A stretch of DNA of 64,000 bases from Zoogloeaceae bacterium (GTDB taxonomy: Bacteria > Pseudomonadota > Gammaproteobacteria > Burkholderiales > Rhodocyclaceae). Both the position numbers and the translations under genes were made by a program. The stretch lies in assembly GCA_024235635.1 (NCBI GenBank), contig JACKMA010000007.1, forward strand, positions 45,408 to 109,407. Direction: 5' to 3'. The notes beneath the pieces are model-generated. The model ran no database searches and was not told the DNA's origin. It saw only the letters and a list, made by a program, of their open reading frames with translations. This document shows positions 1 through 9,206 of the stretch, piece by piece. How positions within the stretch are numbered: position 1 is the first letter of the stretch; the number at the start of each line of letters is the position of its first letter.

Positions 1-2469
1 CCGATGCTGCGCGGGGTGTATTTCACCAGCGGCACGCAGGAGGGCAGCCCGATCGACCGCGTCCTCGGCGGCCTGTCGCGGGCGCTCGGCATCGACCGCA
101 AGATGCTGCCACCGCAGGCCTCCAGCGGCCGCAGCTACTTTCTCACCGGCCTGCTCAAGAACGTGGTGTTCTTCGAGCGCGCACTGGCCGGCACCAACCT
201 CAAATGGGAACGCCGGCGCAACCTCGTGCAATGGGGCGCATACGCGATCGCGGCCTTGGTCACGGCCGGCCTGGTATCGTTTTGGGCAGTGAGCTATTCG
301 CGCAACCAGGGCTACCTCGAGGAGGTGGCGACGCAGACCCAGGCCGCGGAACAGCAGGTGGCGGAACTGCCGCCACAGCTGTCGAGCGATGTCGTGCCCC
401 TGCTGCCGATCCTCGAGCGCGTGCGCTCGGTGGCCGACACGCCGGGGGTCGGTGGCGGCAGTGCGCCGACGATGATGGGCTTCGGCCTGTATCAGGGCGA
501 CAAGCTCGGTTCGGCCGCACGCACCGCCTATGACCGGCTGCTAACCGATGCCTTCCTGCCGCGGCTTGCGCTGCGCATCGAGGAGCAGGTGCGGGAGGCC
601 GACCCGAGCAATCTCGAGTACACCTACGAGGCGCTGAAGGCCTACCTGATGATCAATGAGGCCGGTCCGTTCGATGCCGACGCATTGAAGGCATGGATCC
701 GCCTCGACTGGCAGCGGACGCTGCCGCGGGAGGTCACCGAGCAGGAGCGGTCCAATCTGATGGCGCATCTCGACAACCTGCTGGCGCTCGGTACCCCGCG
801 CTCGCCGGTGCCGCCCGACCAGGCGCTGATCGCGCAAACCCGCCAGACCCTGGCGCGCTACCCGCTGGCCGACCGCGTCTACAGCCGGCTCAAGCGCCAG
901 GGCGTCGGCGAGAACTTTGCCGAATTCACGATCGCGCGCGCCGGCGGCGCCGCCGCGCCGCTGGTGTTCGAACGCAAGAGCGGCGAACCGCTGACCAGCG
1001 GCGTGCCCGGCATGTACAGCTACGACGCCTACCACACCGCGTTCGTTGCCGCCGCCGACAAGGTGTCCAAGCAGATGGCGTCCGAGAACGGCTGGGTGCT
1101 CGGCCTGGCCGAGCCCGAGAAGAGCGTTGCGGCGCAAGCGGCCGCTGTGCTCGATGACGGCTCCAGACAGCTCGCCCAGGACGTGCGTCGTCTGTATCTC
1201 GAAGACTATGCCAACACCTGGGAGCACTTTGTCAATGACATCCGGCTGAAGCGTTCGTCCAACCTGCAGGAGAGCCTGCAGCTCGCGCGCATCCTGTCGG
1301 CGGTGGATTCGCCGTTGGTGCCGCTGCTCGAAGGCATCGCCCGCGAGACCACGCTGTCGGAAAAGCGCGAGGACGAAAAGACCATCGTCGATCGCACCAC
1401 CGAGAAGTTCAGCTCGGCCACCGAGGATCTGGTCAAGATCCTCGGTGGCGGCGGCGACGACAAGCGGCGGGTGGTGCGCAACGACCTCGAGAAGAGCATC
1501 GTGGACGACCGCTTCTCGGCGATCCGCCGGATGGTGTATGCGCCGCCGGGCGGCAAGCCGCCGATCGACGGTACGCTGCAGCTCATCAATGATGTGTATA
1601 CGCTGCTTGCCGCCACCGATACCGCGATCAAGAGCGGCAACGCGCCGCCCCAGAGCGAGGTGCCGAATCGGGTCAAGGCCGATGCCAGTCGACTGCCGCA
1701 GCCGGTGCGTGGCATCTTGCAGACGCTGTCGGCGACCAGCGCCAGCCAGGCCCTCGGTGCCACCCGGCGCAACCTGTCGCAGGGCGTCGGCAGCCAGGTC
1801 GGCGACTTCTGCCGCCAGGCCATCGCCGGGCGTTATCCCTTCGTCAAGAGCAGCAATCGCGATGTCACGCAGGACGATTTCGCGCGCCTGTTTGCGCCCG
1901 GCGGCATCTTCGACGACTTCTTCCAACGCGAACTCGCCCAGTACGTCGACACCTCGACCCGCAGCTGGTCGTTCAAGAAGGTCAACGACCAGTCCATGGG
2001 CGGCAGCGGCAACCTCGTCCAGTTCCAGAATGCGGCGACGATCCGCGACGTGTTCTTCCGTGGCGGCGGTCGCACGCCGAACCTTCGGCTCGACTTCAAG
2101 CCGATCGAGATGGATGCGGCGATCACCCAGTTCATACTCGATGTCGACGGCCAGCTGGTGAAGTACAGCCACGGCCCGCAGGTGCCGCAGAGCGTGCAGT
2201 GGCCGGGGCCGCGCGGCAGCACCCAGGTGCGGGTCTCGATCACCCCGCCGGCGCCCAACGGAACCTCCGGTGTCGTCACCGAAGGCCCGTGGGCCTTGTT
2301 CCGGCTGCTCGATCGCGCGACCATCGAGTCCACCAGCCTGCCGGAGCGTTTCCGGGTGACCCTATCGGTGGCCGGACGCAAGGCAATGTTCGAGGTGACG
2401 GCCAACAGCGTCCAGAATCCGTTCCGGCTGAACGCGATCGAACGGTTTTCGTGCCCCAGCGGGCTTTGA
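1..2469 (+). CDS. tssM: Type VI secretion inner-membrane protein TssM (IcmF), C-terminal part, 5' truncated by window
   Basis: TssM is the large inner-membrane component of the T6SS membrane complex (TssJLM); its periplasmic part bridges to the outer-membrane lipoprotein TssJ. The reading frame is open from base 1, and the first visible residues (RGVYFTSGTQEG, about residue 3 on) are the conserved stretch found just before the last transmembrane helix in this family, so several hundred N-terminal residues, including any Walker motif, lie outside the window. A hydrophobic helix is visible around residues 77-97, followed by about 720 mostly soluble residues that would be periplasmic, ending in the beta-rich C-terminal region. 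The 821 visible residues fit the second half of a protein of about 1150-1250 residues. tagF follows after 12 nt, so the genes are co-transcribed. Family call is strong; the missing N-terminus cannot be judged. Confidence 0.93.
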   Translation, partial: PMLRGVYFTSGTQEGSPIDRVLGGLSRALGIDRKMLPPQASSGRSYFLTGLLKNVVFFERALAGTNLKWERRRNLVQWGAYAIAALVTAGLVSFWAVSYSRNQGYLEEVATQTQAAEQQVAELPPQLSSDVVPLLPILERVRSVADTPGVGGGSAPTMMGFGLYQGDKLGSAARTAYDRLLTDAFLPRLALRIEEQVREADPSNLEYTYEALKAYLMINEAGPFDADALKAWIRLDWQRTLPREVTEQERSNLMAHLDNLLALGTPRSPVPPDQALIAQTRQTLARYPLADRVYSRLKRQGVGENFAEFTIARAGGAAAPLVFERKSGEPLTSGVPGMYSYDAYHTAFVAAADKVSKQMASENGWVLGLAEPEKSVAAQAAAVLDDGSRQLAQDVRRLYLEDYANTWEHFVNDIRLKRSSNLQESLQLARILSAVDSPLVPLLEGIARETTLSEKREDEKTIVDRTTEKFSSATEDLVKILGGGGDDKRRVVRNDLEKSIVDDRFSAIRRMVYAPPGGKPPIDGTLQLINDVYTLLAATDTAIKSGNAPPQSEVPNRVKADASRLPQPVRGILQTLSATSASQALGATRRNLSQGVGSQVGDFCRQAIAGRYPFVKSSNRDVTQDDFARLFAPGGIFDDFFQRELAQYVDTSTRSWSFKKVNDQSMGGSGNLVQFQNAATIRDVFFRGGGRTPNLRLDFKPIEMDAAITQFILDVDGQLVKYSHGPQVPQSVQWPGPRGSTQVRVSITPPAPNGTSGVVTEGPWALFRLLDRATIESTSLPERFRVTLSVAGRKAMFEVTANSVQNPFRLNAIERFSCPSGL

Positions 2470-2481
2470 CGAGGAGATTCG

Positions 2482-3198
2482 GTGTTCGGATTCGGCGCAT
2501 CCAGCCAGCCACCCGAAAGTGTGCCGCCGGGCTGGTACGGCAAGTTGCCGGCAACCGGCGACTTCGTCTCGCGACGCCTGCCGGGTGAATTCGTGTCGAG
2601 CTGGGACGCCTTCCTGGGCGACGCCATTGCCGGCAGCCGGGCGCTGCTCGGTGAAACCTGGCTCGAGCATTACCTGGCAAGTCCGATCTGGCAGTTCGTC
2701 GCGTTCCAGCCCCTGTGCGGCCCCGGCGCCTGGGTCGGCCTGATGATGCCCAGCGTCGATCGGGTCGGCCGATATTTTCCGCTGACCGTCTGCAGCCGGC
2801 TGGCGATGATTCCCGACACCATCGAAGGTGCAGATTCCCTGCTCGACTGGCTCGGCACCCTCGAGGGTGCGGCCCTCGGCGCGCTCGATCCGGAAGCCAG
2901 CCTCGACGACTTCGAAGCCGCACTGCGCCGCCAGAACGAACTCTCGCCATTGCCGGCCGAGCACGTTGCGGGCATGCCGCCCCACAGCCGCGATGCGCTC
3001 GCCCCCGGCTTGTTCATGCTGCGCGAGGGCCCGGAGCTCAGCAGCTGGCTGGCGCAGGCCTTCGTCGATCCGGCTCGGCTCGCCGGCCACAGCATCTGGT
3101 GGTCGTTCGCGCTGGACGGCGATCGCATCCCGGCCGCCGTGCTGAGAGGGCTGCCGGGGTCCCAATCCTATGCACGGATGATCGGCGCCAGCTTCTGA
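2482..3198 (+). CDS. tagF: Type VI secretion-associated protein TagF (ImpM family)
   Basis: TagF/ImpM proteins are cytoplasmic factors that act post-translationally as negative regulators of T6SS assembly, opposite the threonine-phosphorylation pathway. The 238-residue product opens with the family signature WYGKLPATGDFV at about residues 12-23, followed by conserved segments around PIWQFVAF and the GRYFPL motif. The start is GTG at 2482, supported by a GAGGAG ribosome-binding site at 2471-2476 and by the start of homology. It lies 12 nt after tssM and 53 nt before a membrane Ser/Thr kinase, the common tssM-tagF-kinase arrangement. No anomaly seen. Confidence 0.92.
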   Translation: MFGFGASSQPPESVPPGWYGKLPATGDFVSRRLPGEFVSSWDAFLGDAIAGSRALLGETWLEHYLASPIWQFVAFQPLCGPGAWVGLMMPSVDRVGRYFPLTVCSRLAMIPDTIEGADSLLDWLGTLEGAALGALDPEASLDDFEAALRRQNELSPLPAEHVAGMPPHSRDALAPGLFMLREGPELSSWLAQAFVDPARLAGHSIWWSFALDGDRIPAAVLRGLPGSQSYARMIGASF

Positions 3199-3251
3199 CA
3201 TGACCACCGACTGCCCCGGATTCCCGACCACTTGCCCGCCGCACCCGAGCC

Positions 3252-5114
3252 ATGGCCTCTCCTGCTGATCACCAGACCCGGATTTCGAGCGACCTGCCGG
3301 CGGACGAGCCGCCCGGCAACGCGCTGCCGATCGGTTCGCGCATCGCCGAATTCGAAATCACCGGCATCGTCGGCGAAGGCGGCTTCGGCATCGTCTATCT
3401 GGTATACGACCACTCGCTCGAGCGTAGCGTCGCACTGAAGGAATACATGCCCTCGTCGCTGGCGGCGCGAGTGCCGGGCACGTCCGAGGTGCGGATCAAG
3501 ACCAAGCGCAATGCCGAGACCTTCAAGGCCGGTCTGCGCAGCTTCGTCAATGAGGCGAAGGTACTGGCCCAGTTCGATCACCCGGCGCTGGTCAAGGTCT
3601 ATCGCTTCTGGGAAGAAAACGGAACCGCCTACATGGTGATGCCGTACTACCAGGGGATCACGCTCAAGGACTGGTTGCGGGAACACGGCGACGCTCCCGA
3701 CGAAGCTACCTTGAAGCGGCTGCTCGGGCCCGTTCTGGAGGCGCTCGACGTGATCCACCGGGCGCAGATCTTCCATCGCGACATCGCCCCGGACAACATC
3801 CTGCTGCTCGACGGGGAGCGGCCCCTGCTGCTGGATTTCGGCGCTGCCCGCCGCGTCATCGGCGACATGACCCAGGCATTGACGGTGATTCTCAAGCCCG
3901 GCTATGCGCCAATCGAGCAGTACGCCGAAGTGCCCGGCATGAAACAGGGCGCGTTCACCGACATCTACGCACTCGGCGCGCTGATCTACTACGCCATCGT
4001 CGGCCGCACGCCGCCGCCCTCGGTCGCCCGCATGGTCAACGACGGCATGGAGCCGCTGGCCAGCCAGGCAGCCGGCCGCTACAGTGCCCAGTTCCTGGAA
4101 GGCGTGGACCGCTGTCTGGCGGTACGCCAGGAAGATCGACCCCAGTCGATCCGTGAAATGTGGGGCCTGCTCGGCATCGAAGCGGAGCAGTTCACCCAGG
4201 TGATGCCGTCGGCCACCACTGCCGACGAGCGTGCGCGCCGCCTGGAGGACGTTGACAAGGCTTCGCGCTCGCCGCTGCCGGCCATGCTCGGCGCACTGGC
4301 CCTGGTCGGAGCCGCCGCTGCAGCCTGGTATTTTGCCGGGCGGACGCCACCGGCAGAGCCCGAGCAGGCGAAGCCGATCGGCAGCACGACGATCGCATCC
4401 AGCCAGACGGTGTCGCCGCCGGCGACAGCGCCGGTTGCCACAGCGCCGACGACGGAACCGCCGGCCGCGACGACGTCGCCGCCGGCCGCACGCGCCGACG
4501 CTGCGCCTGCGCCGACCGAGCCGGTGTCGGCACCTCCGCCCGATGAGCCGCCTCAAACCGCGCCGGCCGTGGTGCACGCTCCGCCCGTCATCGCGGCACT
4601 GGATCCGGTGTCCTTTCTGCAGGGTGCCTACGGGGGGCGGGATGTAGAGCGACGGGTGAACGTCGAAGTCAATCGCACCCGTGTGCGGATCGGCCGGGAC
4701 AAGCCCTCATTCCGCGTGCGCAGTTCAGATTCGGGTTATCTCTACGTGTTCATGGTCGGTACCGACTCGGAGCACCTGATCGTGCTGTTCCCCAACAGCA
4801 TCGACGGTGACAACCGGATCGCCGCAGACATGCCGCTGACCCTGCCGCGCAGCGGCTGGTCCTTCATTGCCGGCGGGCCGGCCGGCACCAACCACCTGCT
4901 GGCCGTGGTTTCGGACGCGCCGCGCGATTTCGGCGCGAGCGGAATCGAGCACGGTGAACCATTCGACGAATTTCCGCTCGAACGAATCGCAGAGATTTCC
5001 GAGCAGCGTGGCGGCGAACGGGGCTTCATCGTCGGCGATGCCAACTGCGCCGGCACCAGCGCCTGCAACGATGCCTACGGTGCGATGCTGTTCTCGATCG
5101 AGGAGATCGAATAG
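3252..5114 (+). CDS. Membrane Ser/Thr protein kinase with C-terminal DUF4384-like domain, T6SS-linked (PpkA/StkX type)
   Basis: A 620-residue eukaryotic-type protein kinase. Visible motifs: Gly-rich loop GEGGFG (41-46), ATP-anchoring K63, alpha-C E101, catalytic HRD (175-177) with N182, and DFG (195-197). A Pro/Ala-rich segment surrounds one transmembrane helix near 340-362, so the kinase faces the cytoplasm and the C-terminus the periplasm. Residues about 475-575 (reading RSSDSGYLYVFMVG and on) look like DUF4384, a domain often attached to such kinases. In T6SS the membrane kinase PpkA phosphorylates the FHA protein to trigger assembly; here the phosphatase and FHA partners (pppA, tagH) lie about 8 kb away on the other strand. 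Unlike Pseudomonas PpkA there is no von Willebrand domain. Kinase assignment is certain from motifs; the T6SS role is inferred from the neighbouring tssM-tagF. Confidence 0.9.
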   Translation: MASPADHQTRISSDLPADEPPGNALPIGSRIAEFEITGIVGEGGFGIVYLVYDHSLERSVALKEYMPSSLAARVPGTSEVRIKTKRNAETFKAGLRSFVNEAKVLAQFDHPALVKVYRFWEENGTAYMVMPYYQGITLKDWLREHGDAPDEATLKRLLGPVLEALDVIHRAQIFHRDIAPDNILLLDGERPLLLDFGAARRVIGDMTQALTVILKPGYAPIEQYAEVPGMKQGAFTDIYALGALIYYAIVGRTPPPSVARMVNDGMEPLASQAAGRYSAQFLEGVDRCLAVRQEDRPQSIREMWGLLGIEAEQFTQVMPSATTADERARRLEDVDKASRSPLPAMLGALALVGAAAAAWYFAGRTPPAEPEQAKPIGSTTIASSQTVSPPATAPVATAPTTEPPAATTSPPAARADAAPAPTEPVSAPPPDEPPQTAPAVVHAPPVIAALDPVSFLQGAYGGRDVERRVNVEVNRTRVRIGRDKPSFRVRSSDSGYLYVFMVGTDSEHLIVLFPNSIDGDNRIAADMPLTLPRSGWSFIAGGPAGTNHLLAVVSDAPRDFGASGIEHGEPFDEFPLERIAEISEQRGGERGFIVGDANCAGTSACNDAYGAMLFSIEEIE

Positions 5115-5306
5115 CCGTCGCTCGCCGGGCTGTCTCAGCCGGGTCCACGAACGCGCTTGCGCAAGGCTTCGGTCGCTGCCGCACCGTCGGCGATCGTTCA
5201 ACGGTATGCCCGGGATGCCGTCTCGACCCCGGATTCCACAGTCAGTATGGTCACGCGTCGCGTGTGGGGAGCGAATGGTGCACATCGGGCGTGAGCGAGC
5301 GGCTTC

Positions 5307-6437
5307 ATGACGCAATCGGACCAGCCAAAGCATTCGGGATGGGCAGCCGTCCGACGTGAAGGCGGACTCCTCGCGGGTGTCGTGACGCTGATTGCGATGG
5401 TGGCATTCGGGGACGACTGGCTGAACTCGATGTCCGGTCGTTTGGTCCCGTTGCTGCTCTTTGCCTGGCTCTTTGCCAGCATGCTGTGGCTTTCGTTCGC
5501 AGTCGTCCATCACGCCGATTGTCTTGCCGCCAAGCTGGGCGAACCCTATGGCACGCTGATCCTGACGATTTCGGTGATCGTCATCGAAGTCGTAATGATT
5601 TCGGCGGTGATGCTGACCGGTGCCCGCAATCCCGAGCTCGGCCGCGACATGATGTTTGCCGTGTTGATGATCGTGCTCAACGGCCTGGTCGGCGTCTCGC
5701 TGTTGCTCGGCGGCATGCGCCACCTCGAGCAGGCCCATAATCTGCAAGGCGCGAATACCTTCCTTGCGGTGCTGCTGCCGCTGGCGACCCTGTGCCTGAT
5801 TCTGCCCAATTTCACGCAGTCCACCGCCGTCGGGACCTATTCCAGCGTTCAGATGATCTTCGCGATTCTCGCCTCGGTCGGGCTTTACGGTGCTTTTCTG
5901 ATCGCACAGACCCTGCGCCATAGGGGCTATTTCCAAATGCAGGAAGTCGCGGACGATCACCCCCAGGATCACCACGGCCTGGTGCTGCGGTCGATCGGCT
6001 TCCACGTCACGCTGCTGCTCGCCAACATGTTGCCGATCATCCTGCTGTCGAAGAGCATGGCGAAGCTGATCGACTACGAGATCAGCGCCCTCGGTGCGCC
6101 TGTCGCGCTCGGCGGCGTCATCATCGCGGTACTCGTGCTCGCACCGGAGGGCCTTGCGGCGGTCAAGTCGGCACTGGACGACCGCCTGCAGCGGTCGATC
6201 AACATCTGCCTCGGATCGGCGCTGGCCACGATCGGCATGACCGTGCCGGCGATTCTGATCATCGCCATGGCCACCGACAGCGAAGTCGTCCTGGGATTGG
6301 GTCCGGTCAATTCGGTCCTGTTCGTGACCACGGCCGTCGTTTCGGTCGTGACCCTTTCCGGCCGCAAGACCAACGTGATCCACGGCGTGGTCCACCTGAT
6401 TCTGTTCGTTGCCTATCTGGTGATGCTCTTCGATTGA
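5307..6437 (+). CDS. chaA: Calcium/proton antiporter, ChaA-like (CaCA superfamily)
   Basis: Integral membrane exchanger of 376 residues expected to export Ca2+ (and possibly Na+ or K+) in exchange for protons. About ten or eleven hydrophobic helices are visible, arranged as two inverted halves. Each half carries the acidic helix expected for the CaCA superfamily: E94 in the segment ISVIVIEVVMIS and E281 in VLAPEGLAAVKS. The two halves are separated by an acidic/histidine-rich cytoplasmic linker (about 211-223, VADDHPQDHH) in the position of the acidic linker of ChaA. The length matches E. coli ChaA (366). It follows the T6SS kinase after 192 nt with no visible functional link and is probably a separate transcription unit. 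The ribosome-binding site is weak. Confidence 0.88.
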   Translation: MTQSDQPKHSGWAAVRREGGLLAGVVTLIAMVAFGDDWLNSMSGRLVPLLLFAWLFASMLWLSFAVVHHADCLAAKLGEPYGTLILTISVIVIEVVMISAVMLTGARNPELGRDMMFAVLMIVLNGLVGVSLLLGGMRHLEQAHNLQGANTFLAVLLPLATLCLILPNFTQSTAVGTYSSVQMIFAILASVGLYGAFLIAQTLRHRGYFQMQEVADDHPQDHHGLVLRSIGFHVTLLLANMLPIILLSKSMAKLIDYEISALGAPVALGGVIIAVLVLAPEGLAAVKSALDDRLQRSINICLGSALATIGMTVPAILIIAMATDSEVVLGLGPVNSVLFVTTAVVSVVTLSGRKTNVIHGVVHLILFVAYLVMLFD

Positions 6438-6478
6438 CCGCGCGTGCGTCGCGACACCGCAAGCTGCGAGGCCCATGA

Positions 6479-7018
6479 ATGAACACTGTCAACGTACGCC
6501 CGACGGCCAGCCGCGATCACGACGCAATCCGCAATGTGTACCTGCGCGCGTTTCCGGAACCGGAGAATCGGACCGTGGCCGGACTTGCGATCGAACTGCT
6601 GGGCGCGGCGACCCGCCCGGATACGCTCGGGTTGGTGGCCGAAGCGGATGGCCTCATCGTCGGCCACATCGCCTTCAGTCCTGTCACGGCGGATTTCGGT
6701 GAGGGCTGGCTGGGTTTCATCCTGGCCCCGCTCGGTATCGTGCCCGCGCATCAGCGCGCCGGCGTCGGCTCGACGCTGATCGATGCCGGCATGGCGCGCC
6801 TGTCGGGCGACGGTGTCGACGTGGTGTTCGTCTACGGCGATCCGTCCTATTACGGCAGGTTCGGCTTCACCGCCGAAGCGGCCGCGCGCTTCCTGCCGCC
6901 CTACGAATTGCAGTTTCCGTTCGGCTGGCAGGCGATGCGGATGCACGGCGATGCAAGCGACACCCGGACTGTCCGGATTTCGTGCGCCGGGCCGCTCTGC
7001 GACCCGTCCCTTTGGTGA
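6479..7018 (+). CDS. GNAT family N-acetyltransferase (YhbS-like)
   Basis: A 179-residue single-domain GNAT protein predicted to transfer the acetyl group of acetyl-CoA to an unknown amine. The acetyl-CoA pyrophosphate loop is visible as HQRAGVGSTLID (about 91-102), and the following segment ending in YYGRFGF (about 123-129) is characteristic of the YhbS/COG3153 branch. A GCGCCG/CGGCGC inverted repeat sits 6 nt beyond the stop codon. The gene stands between the antiporter and the DUF4062-TPR gene, and nothing in the context points to a substrate. Confidence 0.88.
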   Translation: MNTVNVRPTASRDHDAIRNVYLRAFPEPENRTVAGLAIELLGAATRPDTLGLVAEADGLIVGHIAFSPVTADFGEGWLGFILAPLGIVPAHQRAGVGSTLIDAGMARLSGDGVDVVFVYGDPSYYGRFGFTAEAAARFLPPYELQFPFGWQAMRMHGDASDTRTVRISCAGPLCDPSLW

Positions 7019-7024
7019 GGGTCG

Positions 7025-7039
7025 GCGCCGGCCCGGCGC
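7025..7039. terminator. Short GC hairpin just after the GNAT gene
   Basis: Perfect 6-bp arms (GCGCCG / CGGCGC) around a 3-nt loop, starting 6 nt after the stop codon at 7018. There is no U-run, so it is at best a weak or Rho-assisted 3' end. Confidence 0.25.
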
Positions 7040-7237
7040 GAGCACCGGGGTCGTGGGTTGCTTCGCGCCATGCCAAGCGTCACGGTTCGGGGTGGATCCG
7101 GATTACCATGCTGAGGGGATGGACTACACTCGCCACAGGGGTGGGGCGCGGATGACGTGCCACTGGTCGGCAGCGGCCGCCCTTTGCCGGATCCGTCGTC
7201 CCGACGAGGGTCTCGAGTTGATGCTGTCATAGAGCCA

Positions 7238-9118
7238 ATGGCGCGCACCTACCGCATATTTCTGAGTTCGACCGGACGCGACTTGCAGGCGCACAGGGAC
7301 GCCGTGCATGCCGCGCTTTCCGCGATCGATGTGGTCAAGGTGATTCGAATGGAAGACTTCGCCGCCGACCACGTCCCGCCGGCGGCGGTATGCGAGAAGT
7401 ACCTGTCGTCGTGCGACATTCTCGTGGCATTGGTCGGTTTTACCTATGGCAGCGCGCCCGAAGGGTCGAATCGCAGCTATACGCAGCTGGAGTACGACCA
7501 TGCAATCGCCAGGGGCATCCATCCGCTCCTGTTCGTTGCCCCGGAAGGCACGCCGTTGCCGTCGTATCGCGAACCGGACGCGATATTCGCTCGCCAGGAG
7601 GCGTTCCGGCAGAGTCTCGGCGGACATACGCCGGCGCCGCCCGGCGTCTGGTCGAGCCCCGATTGCCTCGCCCGCGCCGCTGCGCAATCCGTCGAAGCCT
7701 ATATCCGGGAGCAGATCCCGAAGGTTACGCTGCCGTCGCAGGACGAATACATCCGCAACCTCGAGAGGGAACTTCGGTCCCTGCGCGATGAAGTGCGCAG
7801 GATCGGCGAACGGATTCCGGCATGGCTGGCAAGGCGCCAGGAGGAAGTCGCCCGAAAGATCCGAGATCCGGACGCCAGCTATGCGGAACTGCGCGAGGCC
7901 GTCGAGGAAATCGCACAGGAATTGCTTGGCATCGCAACGGATGCCCAAAGGGAGGCTGCACACCAGGCAGTCGACGAGATGGGGCGCGGGACGTTCGATC
8001 GTGCCACCGCGCTGCTTGATGACATTGCTGCCGCCGGTGACGATCGCGAAGGCGGCGCGGTTTACTGCCGGGCGAAGATCGCCTCGCTGGGCTTTCGTCT
8101 TTCGGAGGCGCGTGCCTTGTTCGAGCGCGCGGCCGAACTTCAACCGGATGCCGACAAGCGCCTCGTCAATGCCGCAATGGCGTGCTGGTCGGATGGCGAT
8201 TTCCGGGGCGCAATGCGATATGCGGAGCGCGCCATCGAGCGGGCGGAGCGCCGGGGAATTGCCGCGGAGATCGTCAGGGCCTCCATCTGTCTGGGGACCG
8301 CACGGGTCGCGATGGGCGACCAGACCGGGGCCGGGGAGCCGTTGCGACATGCTTATCAGCAGGCGCAGGGCCTGGAGAAGTGCTCGAAGGAGCATTTCAA
8401 CGCGTTGGTCACCTATGGCCACTACCTGGCGCAGATGATGGACCTGCCGGCGGCCGAGCGGGTGCTCCGGCAGGCGGTCGAGGTCAGCAATGAGGTCAAG
8501 GGGCGCGATTCGCTTTACTACGCGACCGCGATCGCGACGATCTCACCCCTGCTGCGACTGATGGGCCAATTGCCGGAAGCAGATGCACTCTTGTCGGTCG
8601 CGGCCGATATCACGTCGAAAAAGCTCGGTCGGCGCAATCCGGCGTACTCGAGAATCATCGCCCAGCAAGCGCTCAATCGGTCGATTCAGATGCGCCACGT
8701 CGAAGCGGAAACGTTGGTCAATGAGGCGCTCGGCATCGATCGCGACACGCTTGGCGAGAACCATCCCATCTACGCCAGCACACTTGCGATCCAGTCACAG
8801 ATCCTCCTGAACCAGCAGAAGCTGCATGAGGCAGAGACTGGCTTCAGGCGGGCCGAAGCCCTGATGATCGAACGTGTCGGGCCGAATCATGCCGAGGTCG
8901 GCTCGATACGTCTGGCCCTGGGCCACGCGCTGGCGATGTCCAGACGGTTCGGTGAGGCCTTGCCCTATCTGGAGGCCGGCGAGCAGACACTGCGCAGCGC
9001 CTTCGGCCCGGCGCATCCCCAGGCCCGGCAGGCGGCGATGGTCTTGCAGCAGGTACGGGCCGCATGCGGCTTTCAGAACATCGGCGGCGCGATACATCGA
9101 TTCTTCACGGGGAAGTGA
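7238..9118 (+). CDS. DUF4062 domain protein with coiled coil and C-terminal TPR repeats
   Basis: Protein of 626 residues from ATG 7238; an in-frame ATG at 7157 would add 27 residues unlike the family. The N-terminus (ARTYRIFLSSTGRDLQAHRD) is the canonical start of DUF4062, an alpha/beta TIR/Toprim-like domain found at the N-terminus of NLR-like and signalling proteins; it spans about residues 2-155. A heptad-rich helix (about 165-205, with LERELRSLRDEVRRIGER) follows, then an all-alpha region to the C-terminus with kinesin-light-chain-type TPR units, such as segments beginning about residue 390 and 485 and reading AEADALLS and ALGIDRDTLGENH. No NTPase motif is present. The domain order (sensor-like N-terminal domain plus TPR scaffold) suggests a signalling or conflict protein, but function is unknown. 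It is monocistronic, and the convergent kinase gene ends 88 nt downstream. Confidence 0.85.
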   Translation: MARTYRIFLSSTGRDLQAHRDAVHAALSAIDVVKVIRMEDFAADHVPPAAVCEKYLSSCDILVALVGFTYGSAPEGSNRSYTQLEYDHAIARGIHPLLFVAPEGTPLPSYREPDAIFARQEAFRQSLGGHTPAPPGVWSSPDCLARAAAQSVEAYIREQIPKVTLPSQDEYIRNLERELRSLRDEVRRIGERIPAWLARRQEEVARKIRDPDASYAELREAVEEIAQELLGIATDAQREAAHQAVDEMGRGTFDRATALLDDIAAAGDDREGGAVYCRAKIASLGFRLSEARALFERAAELQPDADKRLVNAAMACWSDGDFRGAMRYAERAIERAERRGIAAEIVRASICLGTARVAMGDQTGAGEPLRHAYQQAQGLEKCSKEHFNALVTYGHYLAQMMDLPAAERVLRQAVEVSNEVKGRDSLYYATAIATISPLLRLMGQLPEADALLSVAADITSKKLGRRNPAYSRIIAQQALNRSIQMRHVEAETLVNEALGIDRDTLGENHPIYASTLAIQSQILLNQQKLHEAETGFRRAEALMIERVGPNHAEVGSIRLALGHALAMSRRFGEALPYLEAGEQTLRSAFGPAHPQARQAAMVLQQVRAACGFQNIGGAIHRFFTGK

Positions 9119-9206
9119 TGCAACCGGTGCGCGCCTGCCGGTCAAGGCGGAGGCGAGCAGGCCCGTTCGTGCCATCGACGGAATCGCCGACGATCGCGCC
9201 CGATCC

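Noticed and set aside
7157..7237. Upstream start for the DUF4062 protein
   Set aside because: The extra 27 residues are unlike the family, which begins at ARTYRIFLSS.
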